Shown here piece by piece: positions 55,083 to 64,000 of a stretch of DNA of 64,000 nucleotides; positions within the stretch are counted from its first letter, which is position 1, and the number at the start of each line of letters is the position of its first letter. Source of the stretch: Eutreptiella sp. 'Long Island Sound 2002' (Eukaryota > Euglenozoa > Euglenophyceae > Eutreptiales > Eutreptiaceae); contig OZ038381.1 of assembly GCA_964036045.1 (NCBI GenBank), forward strand, positions 117,387,790 to 117,451,789. The letters are read 5' to 3'. The translations under genes were made by a program, and so were the position numbers. The notes under the pieces were generated by a model. It searched no databases. It saw only the letters and a list, made by a program, of their open reading frames with translations, and had not been told where the DNA came from.

Positions 55083-57430
55083 AAAGAAGGTCCCTACCAG
55101 GACCAGCCCCTGCTGTGCCCCTTCCGCCTGTAACCCCTGCTGACTTGCTCCTGATCAGCGATTGCATTCCACAAAATCCAGGGTCCAAAATCGAAAAATA
55201 TAGAAGATAAAATCCTCCGTCAACCCTGAACAGCAACCAGATCCCACAAATACAGCAAGAATCCAATCCACAATCCAATCCACGCTGCGGGCTTCCGTTC
55301 AGCACACCGGTCGTCCCACGGTGGCGGGCATGTACAAGAATTGCACCAAAGAAGAAAACCCTGAAATTGACATATGAACACAAATAGAGCAAAGTTGGGG
55401 AAAGATGGAAACGTACACAATCACAGCCATAGACCCCTCATTCCCTGGACTCAAGACCTTCCCTTGACTCGCCAACATGCTGCCCTGAACCCAGTCGAAT
55501 AAGATGGCTAAATGCCATGTGTCAAAGGTCACTACACAAACCCCAAAAAATGTGTTCCTTCCCAAGCCTATAAATCCTAGCGCAATAGGGGAGGTGGCGT
55601 GTCATGGCCTGGAGTGACACTCAGGACCATGTCCTACCCTGACATAACCTTGGTTGGACTTGGGGTCGATTGGGCTTGGAGAACTGCCCCATGAAGATGA
55701 CCTCACAACATGGCAAAATCAGGCAAGTCACACCATTATGCCCAAAATCAATTATATACTCGAAATTGCATACGGCAAATGTTCAAATGGTCCATGCATG
55801 TGTCCAACCGGAAAGTAGTATACAAGGGTGATATAGACCCCAGGTCCATTGCCAAGGATATCCCATCATTGGCTCCGAAACCCCTCCGGTTATGTACATG
55901 ACATGATTCACAAGTCAACTCGTGAATTTTAGACCTAATTTTGTGAGGCCTCATGTGCCAAGCCAAAGTGACCACGTGATCCGGCATATGGTGAGGTACA
56001 ACACCGAGGCATATGCCAACATATAAACAACATACCATAGTTCACGGATCTCTAGGCATTTTACTGTTAGCCAACCAATGGAGCACATAAAACACAAAAA
56101 TGAGCATAAAATGAGGTCAAAAACATGCAAATAATGCGAATTTCAAGATTATTACAATAGTATATAACTTCGCTCACCCATGGTATCAACATATGATTCA
56201 AACCACAATTGCTTCGGACCATTTGCCAACAATCCCCCCATTTGGATCCCCACATGGACGCATAGGGACACCTTCGAACCTCCTCCCAACACGCACCATG
56301 AAAATGGGAAAATTGATAATGGCGCTTGTGGGTCGCTTCGTAAGCCCTCCGACATGCACTATATGAGCGGTAGACGTAGTCTAGCGCTATGGAGTTCACC
56401 ATTGGGACATGGGCGAAGCCCTTGCCAAGTATGACTCCATACATCTTCCTACAAACGGAGATATATAACATGGGCGTGAGCATATCGAAGCACATACCAT
56501 GCATATAACACATACCCTCAAAAAGTGGCTCCCACCATGATATGCCATGCCCCTCCATTAACATAACTTCACGTTAAAAATACGTAGGAACCCAAATAAA
56601 ATTTGCTATGGAACTCCAACACTCATGCTGTACACTCGAAGGTCGCAATAAAATATTCGGTTGCGCGGTCCAAGAGTTATATATCACTTTCTACCCTCTT
56701 GACCATTATTCCTTGCTATACCGGGCATGTGTACACGCCAAAGGCGTTTGATGCTCCCTTAATTAAGTTGAGACCAAGGCTGTTCGAACCCGATTCTCGA
56801 AATCGCCACTCCTCGCCGTGAGCCGGAGATATGATTCTCCAAATTGGTCTCACGAATCACTTTTGTTTCCACTATATCTCCAAGAAAAATGAAGGGCACA
56901 ACAAAAGGAAGGTTGATTCGTGATCGGGGAAAAATGTCATATCAAGTGCGGCGATGTCGAAGTTGAAAATCCGATTCTGAAGGTCTGAAAAAATCGGATT
57001 AATTTTGCGAGTGTAGAATATGAAAAATGCGGAAGCAACGAACCCTTTACTGATGAAATCTGACCCTTCATCGGGTTTTCCGCCAAAATATCTGTAAATA
57101 ACAGTTAACCAATCGGCTACCACAAAATCGCGAGCCACCTGACAGTCGCCGATACATTGACTATCAGAACGGAAGGCTGAAAAATTACGGAAACATTATG
57201 ATAAAAAAACCCTGTTGATTCCTGATATTCTGATATATAAATCTCAGCTGGCGGTGCCTCGGTATTGAATATGGCCGCTCATAGCCGGAATGGCAAAACC
57301 TATCACACTATCACATCTGGTTAGGTCAGGTGGATGGGAGAGTATGATATCAGCCAATGGCGGCTTGCCGGCACATAGATACACACCCCAAGTGACCCAA
57401 AGATGGCCACGGGGGTCGGAACCGGCTTCA
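55083..57430 (-). repeat. Chromovirus copy 3, 3' LTR
   Basis: It begins TGAAGCCGG at 57430 and ends CCTTCTTT at 55083 (2348 bp), homologous throughout to the copy 1 LTRs. Confidence 0.92.
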
Positions 57431-57432
57431 TG

Positions 57433-57441
57433 CCCCTTCTC
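57433..57441 (-). other. Polypurine tract, copy 3
   Basis: GAGAAGGGG on the minus strand, two bases before the LTR. 57442-57824 is the conserved 3' non-coding region. Confidence 0.7.
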
Positions 57442-57824
57442 AGAGCGTTGTTACCGCTCGGAAGTCATTGAAAAGAGGACAGGAGGACCCCAATGGGCTC
57501 CAAACCCCCCCCCCCATGTCCCAAGGACACATGGAGGCCCCACACACGTCGTAGGCGTCCTCCACGGCCCAAGGGAGGGGTGAGGACACTGATAATTGGT
57601 GCCGTACGCCATATTCGGTCTCCTCTTGATCTACAACATGGACCAAGGGGGTCAAAGATAGAGAAACGTCGTCGTTTGACCTAAATAAGTATACCACAGT
57701 GAAATATATATGTGGAGATCGAGTGAAGGGGGTATATGGCCAATGAAGGCCCAAAAATCCCCGGATGAACGCCCTCACCCATCTCCCAAGCACAAAAACA
57801 AACAGAAATGCCAAGGGGGATCCA

Positions 57825-59604
57825 TTACGGCGCTACAGCAGGCACCAAATGGACCGACACGTCCTTGACATCCAAAGAAATGTTCTTTTTCTTCAGATAG
57901 TCCATCCAGACAGTCGTGTACCTCGGCACAAAACTGCTCTGAGGCTCCCACGAATCTCTGGATGCGGCGAATCCCTTCCAACAGACTTTAAAAAGCCTGC
58001 CCCCAGGCGTCCCCGGGTCCGGCTTGTCCGCCAGGATCCTCTCGGCGGTGAAGTCGTCGTCCTCACCCTCGTCGTCCGAGTCCACATCGCCGGCCGTGAA
58101 CTCGGAGGTGACAGGACGTCCGCTGGGGTCTGGTGCTCGGGGACGAAGCTGGGTGTGGTCGCGGTTCAGGATCTTGTTATCCCCCACACGAACCGCATAC
58201 ACATCCTGCACGACCGTCCGCACGATCACCCGTGGCACATACCACGATGCCTGCCGATGCCTGGACAGGACATCCTTGTGGTGCCGCTCCACCCATACGG
58301 TGTCTTGGAGAGCATACTTCTGGACCTTTCCTTGCTTGAAGTACTTGGCCCTCTTCTCATGCTCGTCCTGAAGTGCTTTGCACACCTTGGCCGCCGTGTC
58401 GTCCGCCTCAGCCATCATAGCATTCGCATCCCGGGCCACTTTGCCATGGTTCAACCACGGGGGAGTGCGTGACACTCGATCCCGTAGGAACAGGATGGGG
58501 CGACAGTCCAGTGGGCCCCGGAAGGTCGTGATACGCTTGGAGTACTCTCCACAGCGAATTTTACCAATTCTGGCCCGGTTCGTCGATGTGCAGCTGGCGG
58601 AACGTTTCGAACATCTGCCGCCCGGCCACCTCAGCCCGGCCATTCGACCGGCTGTGGTACGCCACGGTCTTGGCGTGCCGAATGCCCATGTGCTTGCACA
58701 TCGTTTTGAACCACGTCCCCACAAACTGACTGCCCCGATCGCTGCAGATGACAGCTCGGGCATTGAAAATGGTCAGCCAATACCTGATCATGGCATCAGC
58801 GACGGTCTTGGCCTTAAGGCCCACTCCATGCTTGTCCTTCTTGTCCTTCTTCTTGGACTTCTTGCCAGGGACCGCCACGATATACCCGCTGTGCCTATCC
58901 ACCGCCAGGATGACAGAGTCGTAGGTCTCTCCTTCCACGGTAACCTGAGGCATGGCGAATACATCCATGGCCAGGGACCGCATAGGGGCTTCCGGTATAG
59001 CCGTGTACACCGGGTTGCCAGCCGTGGAGTGGTTGGGGCTCTTCGTGGCCCGACACACGGCGCAGTCGCTGCAGTACTTGTCGAGGAGGGCGTAGTACCC
59101 GGGTGGGAACTTGAAGCGCCACTCCTGGTCCTGCTGCATCTTGTCCCGACCGGGATGCATGAGCTGGGCGTTATGCCAGTGGTCAATGAGCTCCTCTACT
59201 CGGTTCTCAGGGACCAATAGCTTGTCCTTGAGGAACAGTTTGTCCCCATCCTCGGTCAAGCCATCAGGCCATCCGTCGTCCGACGGGGCGCTCACGGCAT
59301 TCCAGTACTTGCTCCAGTGCTCGGATGCCGCATAGTCATCCGACCAGTCCTCTGTGAGCACCAACCTGACCAGCTCTACAGGGGCCACCATCCACTGCTC
59401 GAGGGTTTCCTCTCGAATAGCTTGGACTCGGGCGCCCCGGAACTTGGCCAGGTCCGAACGGTTTGCCATCACCACAAAGCACCTGACCCCCTCTTGCCCC
59501 ATGGCTTTCTCCATCTCGATGATGCGCTTGGCCTCCTCGGTCTCCTCGGTGTCCCCATGGCTGGATATGTCCATCCAAGCCTTGCCCGCGGGGTAGGCGC
59601 ATCA
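57825..59604 (-). pseudogene. Chromovirus integrase and chromodomain, copy 3
   Basis: It follows RNase H in the same frame after a TGA at 59602-59604. The zinc domain, the three catalytic acids and the Lys-rich insert are as in copy 1. TAA at 58561-58563 (TAT in copy 1) and a 4-nt deletion near 58497 break it. The last part, in another frame, holds the linker and the chromodomain (FKVCWKGFAASRDSWEP, near 57930-58000), ending at 57825. Confidence 0.88.
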
Positions 59605-60837
59605 ACTGAGGCAATCCCACACGGTGTTGTCCTTCCCCGGGACGTACAGAACGCTGAGGTAGAACTTGGCGAACGTCTCATGCCATCTGGCCCTCCTTGC
59701 CGCCGGTCCCGAGGGGGTGTTGACGTGCTCCTTGTGCCAGCTCTGCAAGGACTGATGGTCCGTACATACCACCACCGGTTGCAATCCGATGTGGCCAGAC
59801 CACTTCCTGAGCGCACAAACAATGGTGTACGTCTCCTTCTCCCTCGTGGTCCAGGTTCGACGTTGGCCCTCGGCCAGGATCCGGCTCCAAACCGCCACGG
59901 GTACGTGCCACCCGTCGTCCCGGACCTGCTCGAGGACTGCACCTACAGCATAGTCCGAGGCGTCCGTCCGTAGCACAAATCCCTTGTCCGGGTCCACCAG
60001 AAATAGCTCCAGCTGCCCCAGGAGTCGCTCCTTCAGGCGGCTGAACGCATCTTCGGCCTCAGGGGTCCAGGAAAGCTGCTTCTTGCTCCCCTTCCGGCCA
60101 TCGAACTTCCCCACCTGCAGCATCTTGTGCAGCGGCCCCGAGAGTTCTGCATACATCCGGACATAGCCCGAATAGTAATTGCAGAACCCCATGAAGGACC
60201 GGAGTTCGCTGATGGTCTGGGGCTTCTCCCAGTGGTGCAGGGACGCCAGCTTCCCAGGCATGGGACGGCGTTGCCCGTGACCAACCACGTGACCCGCGAA
60301 CTCCACTTCCTTCACGAAGAGTGAGGCTTTGGTGGGCTTGCACACCATATTGTGCTTGTCCAACTCGCTGAGCACTCGGCGCAGATCCTTCTCATGCGCC
60401 TCGATGAGCTCGTCCTCAGTCATGTTCTCCGTGCCGGACCCAATGATGATGTCATCCACAAAGGGATCGGCACAGTCCCGGACAGGACGGAGTAGGTCCT
60501 CCATCATGCGCTGGAAAGCGGCTTTGCCATTCTTGGCGCCCATAGGCACCACTTTCCACTGCATGGGCCCCAGCGGCGTCGACATCGCTGTGCGGGGCCT
60601 GGAGTCCGGGTGTAGCGGCATCTGGTGATAGCCATGTTTCAGGTCTAACACCGTGAAGATCCGCTTCTTCTGTTGTTTTTGGAGGATGGTGTCGATCAGG
60701 GGAAGCGAGTACGAGTCGTGCTCGGTTTGCTCGTTCAAACCCCTGTAATCCACCACCAACCTCCACTCGCCCTTGTCCTTCTTAGGCACGATGAACGCTG
60801 TGCTGGCCCACTCACTATCGGAGGGTTCGATCTTTCC
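59605..60837 (-). pseudogene. Chromovirus RT and RNase H, copy 3
   Basis: Begins just after the TGA at 60838-60840. WRLVVDYRGLN, LLDLKHGYH-type, FVDDIIIG, LRTDASDYAVGA and VCTDHQSL motifs are present, in the same order and spacing as copy 1. The PSDSEW block shows local changes beside the stop. Confidence 0.9.
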
Positions 60838-62886
60838 TCACTCAATGAACTCTACCAACAACTTCTTCATGGCCTCCGCCCGATCGCCCTGAAGTTGGTA
60901 CTCCCGATGACGATAGATCTTGGGGTTCGGCTTCAGCTTGATTCTCGCTGTGCCAAATCTCCCACGATCTGGAGGGTTCTTGTTGGCGACGCCACTGAAT
61001 AGCCGCGGATAGGCATTTATCAGCCTCTCCTTCAGCTCGGCGACCTTCGGGTTCTCCTGGGCCTCTTCAGCCGCTTGCTTCGGTATCGATACAACCGACC
61101 GCACCGCGGTGTAGGCCTCTTCTGGGTCCGATTCCGATTTCTCCTCGTCCGATATGCCGTCTTCATCATCGTGTGGCGCGCTTCCCACTGATAATCTTCG
61201 AAGGTTTGCGGCATCGGGCTGGTTCTTGTCGCTCTCGGCCTCCATTCTTGGAAAATCACACGTCACCGGGTCGGACCCAACCGGACCATCATATTGGTCC
61301 GCGATGTGATCCATGACCCTCGCCACGAACTCATCGTTCTCGTACTTGCCGGTGACCAACATCTTGTCATCCCACCAATGCGGAGATGTGACCATGGCCC
61401 GCCTCTTCTTGGCTGCCAGACGATCATGCATCCCCATCCGCATGTAGTTGAAGACGTCGTCAATCTCGGCCTGGGACAGGACGTCAATGCCATCCGATGG
61501 CTGATTCGTCCCCTCCTTGGGCTCAAACATGACCTTCATTGGCACCGCCTCCACCCTACGGATGAATGCTTCATCACCCGTGGGCTGGGCTTGCGCCCCA
61601 TCCACCAGGAAAGCCTTGGTACCCAACGCTTGACCCGGGGAGGGCATTGATACCCCCTTGGCGTGGATGAACAGCTCCTCCTCTGGCCCGAATGACATCT
61701 CGCTCAGGGTGATGGAGTCCAGCGTCGACTTGAGAACTTCCAGCGGACATGGGGTGGATCCTATGCCGGTTATGACCAGGATCCCCTTCGCCCTATCCGC
61801 GACGATCTTCTCCACCGTACATCTGGTATTGTCCAGGGAGCCATGCCAATACATTGGCCCCCACTCCTTCAAACCCGAATGCCTGTGCCAGGCTGAGTCT
61901 CCTCGATGCCAATGCCTCCTACACTTCCGCAAAAGTGGGGCATCCCGGGAAGCGAAGACGTCGATCTCGGGCGCTTCGGCTCCCAGCGTCTGGATCATCC
62001 TGGCGTACACTTGCGGCGCCATTCCATACTCCTTGAGCTGAACTCCACGGTCTCCTCTGGACTTCGCACCCACAGCTTGCACTGCTCGGACGATCCGATC
62101 CTCGTCCTCAGCATTCGATTGGGATGATCCGCATACATAATTCGTGGACAGCCATGTGAGGCATTCATCATCCTCCCGGACCAGCGTTGCGCGATGGGGA
62201 AGCGCTCCAATGGCGTTTCCCATCATGAAGTCATACCCCATGATCATATCCCAATCAGTAATGTCGGCCACATAGAAGTTCCCGGATAGAGTGCTTCCCT
62301 TCGCCAAATCAGGGCGGTTCAAGCGCTCATGCTCCCAGAATTCCATACTGATAGTGGCCTCATGGGTGCCACCACCCATAATCTCTCCGTTGGCAACCTT
62401 CAGGCGGACCGGTCTCCGGCTGGGCTGCAGGAGTTCCTCCTTGAACAACCCTCTCCAGACCAGGCTCACCTGGGCACCCGTATCCACCAACACATCCACC
62501 ACCTTCTCCTCTCGTCCGCACCGTACTCGCACTTTCAAGTGCAACTGCCGCTCGTCACAATGAGGCGTATGGACGACTCTCACGGCATGCAACTCTAGCA
62601 CGTCCGGGTGCATCAGGACTTCAAGGGTATGGTCACGGATGGTGTCGATCTTGGGCTGGTCCTTCCCATCCACGGGGCTCTCCGTGGTCGCTCCTTCCTT
62701 CTTGCCATGTCCCGTACCCACATGTACTTCCCTTGGCAGGGCGCTCCAGGGGTTGCGAGTGGCGAAACTCAGTGGTTTGGCTCTTCTGGAGCCTTCCTCG
62801 GCACCCGATGTGCCTCGGATTCCTCAGGGATTCCACTGATTTTTGGAGGAGAGACCTCCGAGGTCCCGGTTCCCGTGGGGGCTCCT
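60838..62886 (-). pseudogene. Chromovirus protease and spacer module, copy 3
   Basis: The frame runs on from the gag UAG. A one-base gain near 62865 is cancelled by a one-base loss near 62780, so the gag frame is restored before the protease. DTGAQVSL and the VFASRDAPLL module are present, with the TGG codon intact where copy 1 has TGA. It stops at 60838-60840, where copy 1 has CGG. Confidence 0.88.
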
Positions 62887-64000
62887 CTAGACTTGACTTC
62901 CCGCAGCCCCTTCCGGCTGCGATCCGCCAGGACTTTGTCCACCACGTTGCTGGGCTTTGAGTTCCTCCAACGTCCTCAACATGTCCTCAGCAACCTCCTC
63001 GATCGACCTCACTCGTCGGTCTTGGCCAGGTCCAGCACCATGACCTCTTCCTCCGCCTTTCCCTTGGACTTTGCCTTTGCCTTTTCCCCCGTCTCCGCCT
63101 TTCGCCTTCCAATCGGCAATCCGCTGCTCCTTGGGCTTCTTCTCGGGGTGGGCGGCGAAGTAGGCCTTCTTGTCCGCCTCATAGACCTTGCACTGACTGT
63201 GGTCGTGTGCATGGTTGTTTCCCTTGCCATAACAGACCCAGCACCGGTCGTGCTGAGACCTGTACTCCCGGAACGAGAGCGGTGGGTTCCCGATCCTCCT
63301 TGGCTCTTTGCCCTTCTTTGGTCCGACCTGGTTCCATTTGGACCGATCCTGCCCATTGTCCCTCACGTTGTGCGCCACAAACGCGAAGAAATGGGCCTCC
63401 TCGTGATCCTCTTGGGACCCGGTCCAGTGGTCTTGGCCACTTCCACTACCATCCTCCGCGGAGTTGGCCTTGTCCTCCTGGATCTCCCGATGATGACGGT
63501 CTTCTAGGTGGCCTCGTTGTCCATGACAATGTCGATCCTGCACGTGGGCCTCGTTCTTCGCATTGAGCTTCAACTCCACCGTGATGTACTTCAGGATCTC
63601 GTCCAGGCTCATGCGGGCGAAGATGACCTGCATTCTCAGTGGCTCTCCACGACTCCACTCCGCGTTGTTGAGGCGCAGCAACCTTTGCCCCATGGAGTCT
63701 CCAAATACCTCCACGTACACGGCGTTCTTCAGTCCCAACATCCGGTTGGGCTCGCCCAGGTTCCTCCTGAAGAACTCCATGATACCCACATGGGTATCCT
63801 CCGCCGCCATGATCCTCACCGCCACCCACTTCTTGGCTCGCTTCTTTTCCTCGTCCTCCACCTTCTTCTTCCAGTGGCCGGGCAGGACGTCTTTCAGCAG
63901 GTGACGGATCTCGCTGGACTCGTTCCAGTCCTCAACCATCTTGAGGCTCCATCGGTACTTCCGCAGATACCGGTTCCAGGCCCGGACCCGCAGCTCACCG
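62887..64000 (-). CDS. Chromovirus gag, copy 3, C-terminal part
   Basis: Open to the window edge. It holds the end of the capsid-like region, the acidic/His-rich stretch, the finger CWVCYGKGNNHAHDHSQC (about 63195-63245) and the Gly/Lys tail, ending at the conserved UAG (62887-62889). There is no premature stop in this part. Confidence 0.88.
   Translation of the reverse strand, partial: GELRVRAWNRYLRKYRWSLKMVEDWNESSEIRHLLKDVLPGHWKKKVEDEEKKRAKKWVAVRIMAAEDTHVGIMEFFRRNLGEPNRMLGLKNAVYVEVFGDSMGQRLLRLNNAEWSRGEPLRMQVIFARMSLDEILKYITVELKLNAKNEAHVQDRHCHGQRGHLEDRHHREIQEDKANSAEDGSGSGQDHWTGSQEDHEEAHFFAFVAHNVRDNGQDRSKWNQVGPKKGKEPRRIGNPPLSFREYRSQHDRCWVCYGKGNNHAHDHSQCKVYEADKKAYFAAHPEKKPKEQRIADWKAKGGDGGKGKGKVQGKGGGRGHGAGPGQDRRVRSIEEVAEDMLRTLEELKAQQRGGQSPGGSQPEGAAGSQV

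Larger units (their letters stand above)
55083..64000 (-). mobile_element. Chromovirus copy 3, runs off the window
   Basis: Same family as copies 1 and 2, on the minus strand: gag (partial), UAG, pol, 3' non-coding, polypurine tract, and 3' LTR 55083-57430. Its 5' LTR lies beyond 64000. It is inserted in the RNase H region of the other gypsy element (53298-55082). ACACC at 55078-55082 would be one copy of its target duplication. Pol carries stops near 60838, 59602 and 58561 and a 4-nt deletion near 58497. Confidence 0.92.

Overview
This window looks like repeat-rich nuclear DNA from a large eukaryotic genome. An alga or another plant-lineage organism fits best, because it holds chromodomain Ty3/gypsy elements with very long LTRs, a LINE with RNase H, and many nested insertions. 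The sequence alone does not fix the species. I found no intact single-copy host gene, no rRNA or tRNA gene and no CRISPR array. Nearly everything readable is retroelement DNA, nested several layers deep, and almost every long reading frame carries stops or frameshifts.

Positions 1-24258 are best read as one very GC-rich retroelement cut into three pieces (1-85, 9390-15176, 21839-24258). The first insertion is a full-length LINE on the minus strand (86-9376) with a 13-bp target-site duplication and a poly(A) tail. Its ORF1 region ends in an AlkB-type 2-oxoglutarate/Fe(II) dioxygenase domain, and its ORF2 carries endonuclease, reverse transcriptase and RNase H. The second insertion is an AT-rich, apparently non-coding element with long direct terminal repeats (15177-21833) that contains a group I intron-like core. 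The GC-rich host element encodes RNase H, then a RING-like zinc finger, a long proline-rich region and a Ulp1/C48-like protease, which is an unusual order.

Positions 24259-27270 hold a 1.16-kb foldback element with 509-bp inverted arms, a broken gene for a charged coiled-coil protein (minus strand) and simple-sequence DNA. Positions 27451-29050 resume at 42249. They are a degenerate gag-like gene with a zinc knuckle, split by a complete 13.2-kb chromovirus (29051-42243; identical-length 2364-bp LTRs, ATTGC duplications, initiator-Met-type primer site, gag, protease, RT, RNase H, integrase, chromodomain, polypurine tract).

Positions 43304-51108 are a 3'-truncated minus-strand copy of the same family. 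Positions 55083-64000 are a third copy (minus strand, running off the window), inserted in the RNase H region of a different chromodomain gypsy element whose integrase end lies at 53298-55082. In all three chromovirus copies gag and pol are in the same frame and separated by one conserved UAG, and pol has no nearby ATG. This suggests stop-codon readthrough. Premature stops elsewhere make each copy unlikely to be autonomous.
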